Notes: a model not told the origin generated them from the letters alone. DNA of 64,000 bases from an uncultured Clostridia bacterium (GCA_944380875.1 CALWJA010000038.1:1-64000); one strand, 5' to 3'; counted from the stretch's first letter, positions 18,401 to 27,509 are shown. Numbers and translations: made by a program.

Positions 18401-19034
18401 CCTTTTCCGATTGGATGCGAAGAGGCTCCACCCGTTCTTCCAGCTCAGAAAGGATATCCTGCAGGCGAAGAAGGTTATCCTCCGCCTTCTGCAGCCTGGA
18501 TTCCGATTCCTGTTTACGGTATCGATACCGGGAAATCCCCGCAGCTTCCTCAAAAATTTCCCGGCGGTCTTCGCTTCTGGCCGCCACGATACTGTCAATT
18601 TTACCCTGACCCACCATGGAATACCCATCCCGGCCAAGACCTGTATCCATAAACAGATCGTTGATATCCCGAAGGCGCACATTGACTTTATTTAAAAGAT
18701 ATTCGCTTTCCCCGGAACGGTAATACCGGCGGGTTACGGCTACGGTATCGTTATCAAAAGGGAGCTGGCGCTCAGAATTATCTATAGTGAGGGTTACTTC
18801 CGCAAACCCCTGGGCCTTTCGGTGGGGAGTCCCGTTAAAGATTAACTCTTCCATTCTATCGCAGCGCAGAGAACGGGTAGACTGTTCCCCCAGCACCCAA
18901 CGAATCGCGTCGGAAATATTACTTTTTCCGCTTCCATTGGGCCCCACAACAGCCGTAATGCCGTCGTCAAAAGAAAGCTTTGTTTTATCGGGAAAGGTCT
19001 TAAATCCCTGTATTTCCAGTGATTTCAGCCTCAT
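15456..19034 (-). CDS. smc: Chromosome segregation ATPase SMC
   Basis: The condensin-type ATPase that organises and segregates the chromosome. The 1192-residue length is normal. Walker A GPNGSGKS is at 31-38, followed by the Q-loop region SMVGQGKID. Two long coiled coils (about 170-500 and 670-1000) flank a hinge (about 515-640) with GYRFRIVTLDGQVVNAGGSLTGGS near its end. The C-terminal signature is LSGGEKALVAISLYFAI, with Walker B PPFCVMDEIEAALD. The start overlaps the upstream radical SAM gene by four bases (ATGA). Confidence 0.97.
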   Translation of the reverse strand: MRLKSLEIQGFKTFPDKTKLSFDDGITAVVGPNGSGKSNISDAIRWVLGEQSTRSLRCDRMEELIFNGTPHRKAQGFAEVTLTIDNSERQLPFDNDTVAVTRRYYRSGESEYLLNKVNVRLRDINDLFMDTGLGRDGYSMVGQGKIDSIVAARSEDRREIFEEAAGISRYRYRKQESESRLQKAEDNLLRLQDILSELEERVEPLRIQSEKALQYLEFAGEKKTLEIGLWLHTLEKSGRVLREQDDKILLAQNDHSQAEEEITRIDGEIDKVYTESTRCTAKVDETRQEISRLEESATRKDGEVSVLENDIFHNKETVERLLKEIEQSSSSGEALDGQIEEKKLQIEEKSAEITKQEKSVQDCERELSELRLHMSETGGKIADYSRELSALTSRSTEARIQVSAAATSMEEIRLRQENIQESLAERRSRREKALEEQREYKDMLADTEAKIGALGNAVQGYEMRLESRRRKVEDNRKKMEKLHLDAEERSRRAHLLEELERNLEGFSQSVKVVMREVKRGSLSGIRGPVSRLIQTPEEYAVAIEIALGPAMQNIVVETEQDAKRAIQLLKQRDSGRATFLPLSTIRGRILEEKGLEECPGFVGIAGELCRCEPEYTGILHSLLGRIAVAEDLDSAVAIARRFGYRFRIVTLDGQVVNAGGSLTGGSLNRNSGLLSRTSEIERFRKEAEELRKKEEEASELLKTAREEVAREEASLSASRGELSTAQEDKVRLEAVLRNLEDSLLNLDKDEKALAEESAAGEARLSELSAQKSKGEEAIAAFTASMEDLQAKLSEISGSRDEQNRQSDAIAGRMQEIRMGILSLEKDRDSLLAAVEDLERRKQDHAGKTQELRSEIQAVEAATVLLGVRIDNLKKEADALRQEAKNKGDSIEELNRRRMELEKETAELRVKQREISDQREKVGHELARLEERRDNLQKEYDAIISRLWEEYELTRREAEEIGAKIEDPSKAQKRLGELKNKIRALGPVNPGSVEEYKEVKERYDFLKAQIEDVEKSREELRNMISDLTRQMRELFITRFRMINENFGKTFKELFGGGEAEISLSDPENILTCGIEIHVQPPGKIVHNLESLSGGEKALVAISLYFAIMRVNPPPFCVMDEIEAALDDVNVDRFANYLRRMNRNTQFIVITHRRGTMEEADVLYGVTMQDEGISSLLELRTAEVEQKLGISASR

Positions 19035-20104
19035 GTCGTTCCACCTTTCTCTACCTTCCTGCTTTTAGCGGGGATTTTTTCCACGCTGTCGACCTTTGCT
19101 ATCATAAATTTTCCTGGAAGCACCGTTTCATCCTGCAAAAACTGTATCCGGAAACCAGCCTCCTGCAGCTGTTGCAGGTTTTGCTTTTTTTGCCCTAAAG
19201 CTTTGGAAATCCACCGGGGATTAACCGCAACCTGTAAATTTTTTCCATAAAAGGAGACCGAATTTTCTTTTAAGGCACCCAGCAGCCGGTTTAAAAACAT
19301 CCGGCTTTCGCAGAGCTCCCGAAGGGCAGGATGATACGCTCCCGCTAACATATCCCGTTTCAATTCCGGAGTGTCGTGGAGCCCTAAACGGATCACAGCA
19401 ATTCCTCGGCTTTCAAAAAGATCCAGAAGATCTGCGCATAAAGGAATCGTTTCTTCCAGGTTCATGGGCCGGTAGCGGCCTTGCTCATATAAACGCCCCA
19501 GTTCTGTGTCTCTCATCACCACAGTGGGATAAATTCGAACCGTATCCGGGCGCAGCTCCGCAAGTTTAGAGGCGGTATACATAGCACCCTGGGCATCATC
19601 CCCATAGAGGCCGGTCATCATCTGCAATCCCAAAGAGAAACCCATTTTCCGGATGCGAAAAGAAGCTTCTTCCACATCCCGGGCAGTATGCCCCCGACCA
19701 TTCAGAAGAAGGACTTCCTCCCGCATGCTCTGGGCTCCCAATTCAATGGAACGCACACCGTATCTCTGCAAAAGAGCGAGCACCTTTTCCCCAACACAGT
19801 CCGGCCTGGTGGAAATCCGGATACCCGAAAACAGGCCGCTCTCCACAAAAGGATGGGCGGCCTCTAAGAGAGACACCATATAATCGGGATCTATAGCGGT
19901 AAAACTGCCCCCAAAAAAAGCCAGTTCCGCGCTGCATCCAGCGGGAAGTGTTTCCTGCGCCCGCCTGGCCGCAGCTATTACATCTTCGGGAGACGGCTGC
20001 ACCGCCTTTCCCGTTATACTCTTTTGATTACAGAAACTGCATTGGTGGGGGCAGCCGTTATGAGGCACAAACAGCGCCACATTGGCGTGAGCTCCTTTGC
20101 TCAT
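19031..20104 (-). CDS. Elp3-like radical SAM protein
   Basis: A 357-residue protein with the radical SAM motif CPHQCSFC near residues 18-25 (spacing C-x3-C-x2-C) and the Elp3-like order FFGGSFTAI, ISTRPDCV and ELGAQS. It lacks the C-terminal acetyltransferase domain of true Elp3. Similar proteins lie between rnc and smc in many Clostridia, where they are named elongator complex protein 3 or generic radical SAM, with no proven reaction; an RNA-modification role is inference. The ATG follows the rnc stop by one base, with GGGG upstream. Confidence 0.85.
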   Translation of the reverse strand: MSKGAHANVALFVPHNGCPHQCSFCNQKSITGKAVQPSPEDVIAAARRAQETLPAGCSAELAFFGGSFTAIDPDYMVSLLEAAHPFVESGLFSGIRISTRPDCVGEKVLALLQRYGVRSIELGAQSMREEVLLLNGRGHTARDVEEASFRIRKMGFSLGLQMMTGLYGDDAQGAMYTASKLAELRPDTVRIYPTVVMRDTELGRLYEQGRYRPMNLEETIPLCADLLDLFESRGIAVIRLGLHDTPELKRDMLAGAYHPALRELCESRMFLNRLLGALKENSVSFYGKNLQVAVNPRWISKALGQKKQNLQQLQEAGFRIQFLQDETVLPGKFMIAKVDSVEKIPAKSRKVEKGGTT

Positions 20105-20105
20105 C

Positions 20106-20786
20106 TCAGTACCCCATCAATTCAAGGGCTTCCCTAGCGGCCTGCTGTTCTGCTTCTTTCTTGCTTCTGCCGCCGCCCTTTCCAATAACATTGGAATTCA
20201 GATGGACCTCTACAGTGAAATGCTTATTATGATCGGGGCCGCTTTCACCGGTGAGAACATATTCCAGCGCTTCTTCCGGGTTTTGCTGGATGATCTCCTG
20301 CAGCTTTGTTTTATAATCCCGGAAAGTTTTAGGCTTATTGGCTTTTGCCAAAGGCTCCACAAAACGCAGAATAAATTTTCTTGCTTCCTCCATGCCGCCA
20401 TCCAGATAAATAGCGGCTATAATGGCCTCAAAAGCATCCGCCAAAATAGAAGAGCGGCTCCTGCCTCCGGAATTCTGCTCTCCGTGGCTCAAAAGCATAT
20501 ATTTACCTACTCCCAGCTGTTTAGAAAAGCCGCAGCAGGCTTTTTCACAGACCAGCGCCGCCCGGTTCCGGGTCAAATCTCCTTCCGGCATATCCGGAAA
20601 GTTTCGGAAAAGATAATCCGCAACTACGATGCCAAGAATGGAATCTCCCAAAAACTCCAGCCGTTCGTTGCTTCCCAAACTTTTTTTATGCTCATTGGCA
20701 TACGAGGAATGTGTCAGCGCATTCAAAAGATAATTTTTTTCTTTAAAATGGTATCCAAGAGCTTTTTCCAATTCCGTATACTCCAT
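20106..20786 (-). CDS. rnc: Ribonuclease III
   Basis: The double-strand-specific RNase that processes rRNA and structured mRNAs. In 226 residues it has the RNase III signature ERLEFLGDSILG (41-52) with catalytic Glu and Asp, the second acidic site LADAFEAIIAAIYLD, and a C-terminal double-stranded RNA binding domain (about 155-225, ending GGGRSKKEAEQQAAREAL). GGAAGGGG site upstream. It is directly preceded by plsX (17-base gap) without acpP. Confidence 0.97.
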   Translation of the reverse strand: MEYTELEKALGYHFKEKNYLLNALTHSSYANEHKKSLGSNERLEFLGDSILGIVVADYLFRNFPDMPEGDLTRNRAALVCEKACCGFSKQLGVGKYMLLSHGEQNSGGRSRSSILADAFEAIIAAIYLDGGMEEARKFILRFVEPLAKANKPKTFRDYKTKLQEIIQQNPEEALEYVLTGESGPDHNKHFTVEVHLNSNVIGKGGGRSKKEAEQQAAREALELMGY

Positions 20787-20803
20787 GTAAATCCCCTTCC
20801 GCC

Positions 20804-21823
20804 TTATTTTTCTTCGGAAATCGTCTTAGCTTCTTTGAGCGCCGCCACGGAACGGGTGATCTCATCCACTACATTTCCTTCTACATAGGCTTTTGTCAGG
20901 CGCAGTGCATTTTTAAAGGTCTTAGCCTTGGAATCTCCATGAGCCTTGAAAACCGGTTTGGAAGCGCCCATAATAGGCGCACCGCCATATTCGTTGTAAT
21001 CCATATGCTTTTTGAGTTCCTTCATATCGGAAAGAATCAAGGATGCAGCGATTTTATTTTTCAGATTCTTTGTGAATATATCCTTTATCAGCCCCATCAT
21101 GCACATGGCTACGCCCTCATAGAGCTTCAGGATGCAGTTCCCGGTAAAACCATCTGCAACGATGACGTCTCCGGCATCATAGGGGATTTCACGAGCTTCA
21201 ATATTGCCAATAAAGTTTACGGGGGATTCCTTCAGCAGCCGGAAGGCTTCATGCTGCAATTCTCCTCCCTTATGCTCCTCTGTACCAATATTGGCCAAAG
21301 CTACCCGGGGATTTTCCACACCCATAACCTTATTTACATAGATGGAACCCATTATACCGAATTGCTGCAGCATTTCGGGTTTACAATCCACATTGGCTCC
21401 GCTGTCGATCAGCATGAAAAAGCCTTCTTTTTTAGGAATGACGGGGGAAAACGCAACACGCTTAATACCCTTGATGCGTTTAATAATCAATGTTGCTCCC
21501 ACAATCAGCGCTCCGGAATTGCCTGCAGAAATAAAGGCGTCCCCTTCGCCTGCAGCCAGTTTTTTCAGGCCCAGAGCCATGGAACTGTTATTTTTGCTTT
21601 TCATAATATCCCCGGCATGGTCTTCCATTGTGATCACGCTATCCGTATGGGCAATTTCCATGCGGTCAAGAGAAATTTCATTTTCCTGGGCTACCTTGCG
21701 GATAATGGATTCATCGCCCGTAAGCAGGATATCAATGTCCAGCTCCCGCACAGCGTCCGCACAGCCTTTCAGAATTTCAAGAGGGGCGTTGTCTCCCCCA
21801 AACGCGTCTACAATAATCTTCAT
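20804..21823 (-). CDS. plsX: Phosphate acyltransferase PlsX
   Basis: Converts acyl-ACP and phosphate to acyl-phosphate, the first step of PlsX/PlsY phospholipid synthesis, as a peripheral membrane enzyme. The 339 residues begin MKIIVDAFGGDNAPLEI as in the family and include SAGNSGALIVGATLIIKRIKG and NIGTEEHKG. GGAGG site. The neighbouring fapR is absent, as expected outside Bacilli, and acpP is not in its usual place after plsX. Confidence 0.95.
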   Translation of the reverse strand: MKIIVDAFGGDNAPLEILKGCADAVRELDIDILLTGDESIIRKVAQENEISLDRMEIAHTDSVITMEDHAGDIMKSKNNSSMALGLKKLAAGEGDAFISAGNSGALIVGATLIIKRIKGIKRVAFSPVIPKKEGFFMLIDSGANVDCKPEMLQQFGIMGSIYVNKVMGVENPRVALANIGTEEHKGGELQHEAFRLLKESPVNFIGNIEAREIPYDAGDVIVADGFTGNCILKLYEGVAMCMMGLIKDIFTKNLKNKIAASLILSDMKELKKHMDYNEYGGAPIMGASKPVFKAHGDSKAKTFKNALRLTKAYVEGNVVDEITRSVAALKEAKTISEEK

Positions 21824-21845
21824 GTTGCATCCTCCGTTTCAGACT

Positions 21846-23183
21846 TCAAACAACCGGCTCAACTCCGGCAAAATATTCCCCAACCGCTTCCCCATAAGAG
21901 GCAAGAGCCAGAAGAGCTCTTTGCGCCAAAGCGGCATAACGTTCTTTTTTATCCCGTATATGAGGTTCTATTGGAGGTAAAACCCCAAAATTCGCGCCCA
22001 TGGGCTGAAAATTCCCTGTTACGCTTCCCGAAACATGGCGGCTTAAAGCGCCCATCATGGTTTCTTCCGGCAAAATCAGCGGCTCTTGGCCCCGACTCAG
22101 TCTCAAGGCGTTTCTTCCGGCTAAAAGCCCCGACGCGGCGGATTCCATGTATCCTTCCACGCCTGTCATTTGGCCGGCAAAAAACAGCCGTTTATCCCGG
22201 CGGAAGGAAAAATCCGCATCCAAAAGACGGGGAGAATCCAGAAATGTGTTCCGGTGCATAACTCCATAGCGAATAAATTCCGCTCGATGCAGAGCCGGGA
22301 TCATGCCGAATACCCGCTTCTGTTCCCCAAACTTCAAATTAGTTTGAAATCCCACCAGATTCAGAAGGGTTCCTTCCCGGTTTTCCCGGCGAAGCTGCAA
22401 GACAGCCCAGGGTCTGTGCCCCGTTCTTGGATCCCGCAGGCCCACGGGTTTCATTGGGCCGTAACGAATGGTATCCGGGCCGCGTCCCGCCATAACTTCA
22501 ATGGGCATGCAGCCTTCATACACCTTTGGATCCCGCACATCAAAAGAATGGACAGGAGCCCGCTCCGCATGCACAAGAGCATCGTAAAAAGCTTCATACT
22601 CTTCTTTATTCATGGGGCAGTTCAGATAATCATCTTCCCCGCCTCTTCCATATCGGGACGCCGTAAAAGCATACTCCATATCTACACTCTCTGCGGTGAC
22701 AATAGGCGCCGCCGCATCGAAAAAGCTCAAATTTCCGCCGCATAACCGGGATATTTTTTCCGCAAGACTGTCGGAAGTCAGCGGGCCGGAAGCGATCACG
22801 GTTATTCCCTCGGAAGGGATATCCGTCACTTCCCCACGCCGCAGGAAAATATGCGGCTCTTTTTCCACAGCATCCGTAACCATACGGGAAAACTCTTCCC
22901 GATCCACCGCCAAGGCTCCTCCTGCCGGCACAGCACAGCGGAGGGCACAGGGAACCAAAAGGCTTCCCATACGCCGCATTTCTTCTTTCAGCAGACCGGC
23001 AGCGCTTTCAATTCGCAGTGCTTTGAGAGAATTGGAGCAAACCAGCTCTGCCAGATCGGAGGAAGAATGGGCTGGCGTGTATTTTTCGGGCTTCATTTCC
23101 CAAAGCTCTACATCCTCCCCGCCTTTGGCAATCTGCCAAGCAGCCTCACAGCCGGCAAGACCGGCTCCAATAACCCGGATCAT
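21846..23183 (-). CDS. trmFO: Folate/FAD-dependent tRNA m5U54 methyltransferase TrmFO
   Basis: Methylates U54 in the T loop of tRNA using methylenetetrahydrofolate and FADH2. The 445 residues begin with the FAD-binding motif VIGAGLAGCEAAWQ. ELVCSNSLKALR carries the conserved cysteine near residue 50, and FAGQMTGVEGYMESAASGLLAGRNA near residue 350 is diagnostic. The start overlaps the topA stop by four bases (ATGA). The dprA-topA-trmFO order is conserved in Bacillota. Confidence 0.96.
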   Translation of the reverse strand: MIRVIGAGLAGCEAAWQIAKGGEDVELWEMKPEKYTPAHSSSDLAELVCSNSLKALRIESAAGLLKEEMRRMGSLLVPCALRCAVPAGGALAVDREEFSRMVTDAVEKEPHIFLRRGEVTDIPSEGITVIASGPLTSDSLAEKISRLCGGNLSFFDAAAPIVTAESVDMEYAFTASRYGRGGEDDYLNCPMNKEEYEAFYDALVHAERAPVHSFDVRDPKVYEGCMPIEVMAGRGPDTIRYGPMKPVGLRDPRTGHRPWAVLQLRRENREGTLLNLVGFQTNLKFGEQKRVFGMIPALHRAEFIRYGVMHRNTFLDSPRLLDADFSFRRDKRLFFAGQMTGVEGYMESAASGLLAGRNALRLSRGQEPLILPEETMMGALSRHVSGSVTGNFQPMGANFGVLPPIEPHIRDKKERYAALAQRALLALASYGEAVGEYFAGVEPVV

Positions 23184-25273
23184 TCGTTCTTCTCCTCCAA
23201 TTTCTCAAATCCGCAATCCGGCGTCACGCAGTAAAGCTTCGGCTGTTTTCCTTTTTTCCGCAAAAGAGTTTTGCCGCAGCGGGGGCATTTTTCCATAGTA
23301 GGTTCATCCCAGGATATAAAATTGCACTCCGGATAATTGCTGCATCCATAAAACACGCGTCCTTTTTTGGTTTTACGAACAATCACCTTTCCGCCGCATT
23401 TGGGGCAATCGGCGCCGTTTTCCTGGATCAGTTTCTTAATATTCTTGCATTCCGGATATCCGGGGCAGGCAATAAACTTTCCATAGCGGCCGGTTTTAAT
23501 CACCATCCGCCTTCCGCATTTTTCGCAGATAATATCGGTTTCATCTTCCTTGAGCTGGATTTTAACGCCTTCCATATCGGCTTTGGCCTTTTTTAATGTT
23601 TTTTCAAAATCTCCATAGAAGGAATCCAGAGTTTCTACCCAATCCGTCTCCCCGCTTTGCACATGGTCCAGATCGCTTTCTACCTGGGCTGTAAACTTCA
23701 CGTTCACAATTTTCGGAAATCTTTCCTTCATAAGCTTGGTGGTAACTTCACCAAGCTCCGTAGGCTTTAGCGACTTTCCCTCCCGAACTACATATTCACG
23801 GGCCGTAATGGTGGAAATTGTGGCGGCATAAGTGGAAGGCCGGCCGATGCCGTTTTCTTCCAAAGCTTTTACAAGGGTCGCTTCCGTGTAGCGGGCAGGG
23901 GGCTGCGTAAAGTGCTGATTGCCGGAAAGCTCCTTACACTTTAGCGGCATTCCCTCTTCCAAAGGCGGCAGGCTTCCGCCCTCCCGGCTCTCTTCATCCT
24001 TCCCCTCTTCATAGAGAACCGTGAATCCGTCAAACGTTACGGTATAGCCGGAAGCCTTAAATATATAGGCCCCTGCAGAAATATCCGCCTGAGTAGTGCT
24101 CTGCACACAATTGGCCATCTGGCAGGCAATAAAGCGTTCCCAAATCAACTTATAGAGCTTATACTGATCGGAAGTTACGCTCCCTTTTACTTTTTCCGGC
24201 GTAAGAGAAACCGTGGTAGGACGAATGGCTTCGTGCCCATCCTGGGCGCTGGCTTTGCTCTTATAATGGCGGGGCGCATCGGGAAGATACTTTTTCCCCC
24301 AGCGTTCTTCAATATAAGAAGCCGCATCGTTAAGGGCATCTTCAGAAAGGCGCAGAGAATCCGTTCTCATATAGGTGATAAGGCCTACAGCGCCCATTCC
24401 TTCAATATCCACGCCCTCATACAGCTCCTGCGCTACTTTCATGGTTCGTCTTGCCTGAAAGCCCAGCCTTCTGGAGGCTTCCTGCTGCAGGGTGGAAGTG
24501 ATGAAAGGCGGCGCGGGCTTTTTCCTGCGAGTTCCTTTTTTTACCTTGGCAACCTGGTAATCCGCACCCTCCAGCTCCTTCAAAATAGCGTCTGCCTGTT
24601 CTTTATCAGATACAGGAATCTTATTTTCAGGTGTGCCATAGAAGGAAGCTTCAAAAGTCTTCCGAGACGTGCCTTTTGCAGGCATGAGTTTAGCGTCCAG
24701 CGTCCAATATTCTTCCGGCTTAAAAGCGCGGATTTCTTCTTCTCTGTCCACAATCAGGCGTACAGCCACAGACTGCACACGCCCTGCGGAAAGGCCCCGG
24801 CGGATCTTTTGAGAAAGAAACGGGCTCAGCTTATAGCCCACAAGGCGATCTAAAATACGGCGGGCCTGTTGGGCATTTACCAGATTCAGATCGATGCTTC
24901 TGGGATTCTCCATTCCGTTCGTCACACCTGTTTTTGTGATTTCATTAAAGGTGACACGATTCTTGTCCGCGGTATCCAGACCCAGAATATAGGCGAGATG
25001 CCAGGAAATAGCCTCTCCTTCCCGGTCCGGGTCCGTTGCCAGAAACACTTGGGAGCTGTTTTCCGCTTTTTCTTTCAGCTCTTCCACCAGTTTTTCCTTA
25101 CCCTTGATGATCTCATATTTAGGCGCAAAATGCTTCTTAATATCCACACTCAGCCGTTTTTCCGGTAAATCCCGAACATGCCCTTTGGTGGCTACAACAT
25201 CGTAATCCGAGCTTAAATATTTTTTAATAGTGTGTACCTTGGTAGGCGACTCCACTATAACCAGTTTCGACAA
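23180..25273 (-). CDS. topA: DNA topoisomerase I
   Basis: Relaxes negative supercoils by type IA strand passage. From the TTG at 25273 the protein is 697 residues and starts MSKLVIVESPTK, exactly the family N-terminus (Toprim domain). The active-site tyrosine lies in LITYMRTDSLRLS (about residue 300). Three C-terminal zinc ribbons follow: CEKCGRRM, CPKCGGKV and CPRCGKTL, each with a second Cys pair. A GTG three codons earlier is open, but it would put the GAGAGG site only one base from the start. Confidence 0.95.
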   Translation of the reverse strand: MSKLVIVESPTKVHTIKKYLSSDYDVVATKGHVRDLPEKRLSVDIKKHFAPKYEIIKGKEKLVEELKEKAENSSQVFLATDPDREGEAISWHLAYILGLDTADKNRVTFNEITKTGVTNGMENPRSIDLNLVNAQQARRILDRLVGYKLSPFLSQKIRRGLSAGRVQSVAVRLIVDREEEIRAFKPEEYWTLDAKLMPAKGTSRKTFEASFYGTPENKIPVSDKEQADAILKELEGADYQVAKVKKGTRRKKPAPPFITSTLQQEASRRLGFQARRTMKVAQELYEGVDIEGMGAVGLITYMRTDSLRLSEDALNDAASYIEERWGKKYLPDAPRHYKSKASAQDGHEAIRPTTVSLTPEKVKGSVTSDQYKLYKLIWERFIACQMANCVQSTTQADISAGAYIFKASGYTVTFDGFTVLYEEGKDEESREGGSLPPLEEGMPLKCKELSGNQHFTQPPARYTEATLVKALEENGIGRPSTYAATISTITAREYVVREGKSLKPTELGEVTTKLMKERFPKIVNVKFTAQVESDLDHVQSGETDWVETLDSFYGDFEKTLKKAKADMEGVKIQLKEDETDIICEKCGRRMVIKTGRYGKFIACPGYPECKNIKKLIQENGADCPKCGGKVIVRKTKKGRVFYGCSNYPECNFISWDEPTMEKCPRCGKTLLRKKGKQPKLYCVTPDCGFEKLEEKNE

Positions 25274-25402
25274 ATCCAACACCTCTCATTTGTCCATTTT
25301 TCTCCCGGCATCCGCTCCTGGGCAATGCCGAGCTTTCCATTTCCTATATTTTGTCTATCGCGGAAATTCCCGCCGTCAACTATACACTATAGCAGTCTGC
25401 AC

Positions 25403-25440
25403 TGTTAAAATATGCCGAATTGCATCGGTATATTTTAACA
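25403..25440. repeat. 16-bp-arm inverted repeat upstream of topA
   Basis: TGTTAAAATATGCCGA pairs with TCGGTATATTTTAACA, with one G-T mismatch and the loop ATTGCA. It lies 130 bases before the topA start and 40 bases past the dprA stop. No U-run follows on the minus strand (the next bases are GTGCAGACTGC), so it is not a standard terminator. It could be an operator, an mRNA stabiliser or a regulatory hairpin of topA. Confidence 0.6.
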
Positions 25441-25479
25441 AAGCGAACCTATTGGCAAGCCTTGTTCTTTTTACGTGCT

Positions 25480-26679
25480 TCAGGCCGGTCCGTATCTTCC
25501 GCCTGAATAAGATCGGATATACCCGGAAAGTTCCAATTCGGTAGCAGCAGCCAAAACTTTGGATACAGGCATGGATAATTCTCTTGCTAAATCTGAAATC
25601 TGCTGGATACTGTTCTCTGCCCGAATCTTCGCAAGCAAGATTCCCGCATCTTTGGATATTTCCTCCGGGATCCCCTGCTGGTCTTCTGCCAGTTCAACTG
25701 TTTTCCGCACACTCTTTTTTTCGCCGGATACCGATACGGTATTTTTGAGAACGGTTTTTTCCCGAAATTCTTTACCCTTGTTTTCTTCTCCGTCGCTGCC
25801 GGAATTTCGTGTATAGAGCAAAGCCAACACATCTTCCGCCGAGGAAACTATCGGAGCGCCGTTTTTCCGCAGTTTTTCACAGCCCGGAGCCAAAGCTTCT
25901 TCCGCGAAATTTCCCACCATGACCAATCTCTGCTGTTCTAACGCCAAACGAGCCGTAACCAGAGAGCCGCTTTTTTCATTGGCACTTATGACTACAATAC
26001 CATCGCTAAGCCCGGAAATCAACCGGTTTCGAACTGGGAACTGCATAGGAAGCGGCGGTGTATCCGGTGGATATTCCGATAAAAGGGCGCCGTTTCGCGC
26101 AATTTCCTGCCTCAGGGGCAGCTGGCCTGTAAGATAGGGATAGGAAAGCCCGCATCCCATTACACAAACTGTTTCTCCTCCCGCTTCCAAAGCGCCTTTG
26201 TGCGCGGCTTCATCAATACCCATGGCGCCTCCGCTGACAATTACCGCCCCTGCTTCAGCCAAATGAGCTGCAAGCAAATAAGCCGCCTGGCAGTCCTTCT
26301 CCGAAGCCTTCCGGCTTCCCACAATAGCAATCCAGGGACGGCCTTCAAAATACGGCAGCTTTCCCTGCATAAAAAGGGCTCCGGGCGGATTCATAAGATA
26401 GCGTAACGGACGCGGATACATCCTCTGTTGAGGCGTTAAAACCTCCTGGCCCAAATTTTCCGTATAGGAAAGCAAAGCTTCTCCATAAGAAGGGGTATAA
26501 AACAGAAACCTCTCCATTTCCTGAGAAGTAAGGTTTCCCCATCGCCGCCAGGCTTGTTCCCCGGCCTCAAAGCATTTTTGTGGAGACCCGAAATACTCCA
26601 AAAGAGTCAAAAGTTTTCCGCTGCCCGCGCCCAAGCCTCTTTGCAGCCACAGCCAGAAGCTTTTTTCACGCCATTCCAT
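25480..26679 (-). CDS. dprA: DNA-processing protein DprA/Smf
   Basis: Loads RecA onto incoming single-stranded DNA during transformation. The 399 residues contain the Rossmann-like core IAIVGSRKASEKDC, IVSGGAMGIDEAAHKGAL, the ESP-like segment SEYPPDTPPLPMQFPVRNRLISGLSDGIVVI, and a C-terminal winged helix (about 330-395, IQQISDLARELSMPVSKVLAAATELELSG). A poorly conserved charged linker (about 275-320) joins them. The GGGAGG site lies inside the upstream methylase gene; the two overlap by 14 bases. Confidence 0.93.
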   Translation of the reverse strand: MEWREKSFWLWLQRGLGAGSGKLLTLLEYFGSPQKCFEAGEQAWRRWGNLTSQEMERFLFYTPSYGEALLSYTENLGQEVLTPQQRMYPRPLRYLMNPPGALFMQGKLPYFEGRPWIAIVGSRKASEKDCQAAYLLAAHLAEAGAVIVSGGAMGIDEAAHKGALEAGGETVCVMGCGLSYPYLTGQLPLRQEIARNGALLSEYPPDTPPLPMQFPVRNRLISGLSDGIVVISANEKSGSLVTARLALEQQRLVMVGNFAEEALAPGCEKLRKNGAPIVSSAEDVLALLYTRNSGSDGEENKGKEFREKTVLKNTVSVSGEKKSVRKTVELAEDQQGIPEEISKDAGILLAKIRAENSIQQISDLARELSMPVSKVLAAATELELSGYIRSYSGGRYGPA

Positions 26680-27475
26680 CCGGCATTCCTCCCCGCATCA
26701 TCTCCCACATAAGGATGGAAGCGGAGGCTGCCGCATTCAGGCTTTCCGCCCTTCCCAGCATCGGTATCGTTATTTTTTCCCTGCAGGCTTCTATAGCCTC
26801 CCGGCTTAATCCATTCCCCTCATTTCCTACTGCCATAAGGGTGGGATGGGAGAATTCCGCCTTTGTTACCGGAATGGCCCCGTTATCCGGGACAGCCGCA
26901 AAACTCTGGAACCCTCTGGCGGACAATAAAGCCGCCGCATCGGAAAGAGCTGGAAAGAAAAACACCGGCAAACGGAAAACGGCGCCCATACTGGCGCGAA
27001 GCACCTTTGGCGCATATAAATCACAGCATTCGCCGCAGAGGAGCACACTTCCCAGGCCCAAGGCTTCTGCAGTCCGAAGCACCGTGCCCAGATTTCCCGG
27101 ATCCTGTATATTTTCCAGAGCAAGGCAATGATTCCGGGGAATTTCTTCCGTCTTCCGCTTTTTTACAGCGCATACGCAGAAAATACCCTGAGTGGATTTT
27201 GTCCCGGAGAGGAGCTCGCCAGCGTGATCCGCCAGGCGATAAACCGTCTCTGCCGTTTCCCGAAGCTCCCCGAGGTATTCCGGATATTTTTTTCCGGCAG
27301 ACTCGGTATAAAACAGCGTCTTGATGGAAACACCGCTTCTGGCGGCATCCCGGCAAAGACGGGCGCCTTCCGCAAGATACGCCCCCTGTTCCCGGCGGAC
27401 CTCGCTGGATGTAAGAAGTTTCGCCGCGGCTTTGAGTGTTTCATTTTTACGGCTGCTTATAAAAAGTTCCTGCAT
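26666..27475 (-). CDS. TrmH/SpoU family RNA 2'-O-methyltransferase
   Basis: A 269-residue protein from the ATG at 27475. It has an N-terminal substrate-binding domain (SpoU_sub_bind; RREQGAYLAEGARLCRDA) and a C-terminal SPOUT knot with the three usual motifs: LENIQDPGNLGTVLRTAEALG, LMAVGNEGNGLS and IPMLGRAESLNAAASASILMWEMMR. Relatives methylate ribose in 23S rRNA; the exact nucleotide is not predictable. The frame is open 21 codons further up, but only the chosen ATG has an AGGGGG site and a family-like start. Confidence 0.9.
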   Translation of the reverse strand: MQELFISSRKNETLKAAAKLLTSSEVRREQGAYLAEGARLCRDAARSGVSIKTLFYTESAGKKYPEYLGELRETAETVYRLADHAGELLSGTKSTQGIFCVCAVKKRKTEEIPRNHCLALENIQDPGNLGTVLRTAEALGLGSVLLCGECCDLYAPKVLRASMGAVFRLPVFFFPALSDAAALLSARGFQSFAAVPDNGAIPVTKAEFSHPTLMAVGNEGNGLSREAIEACREKITIPMLGRAESLNAAASASILMWEMMRGGMPDGMA

Positions 27476-27509
27476 ACCAGAAAGCCCCCTTCGGATTTTC
27501 CACAGAATT

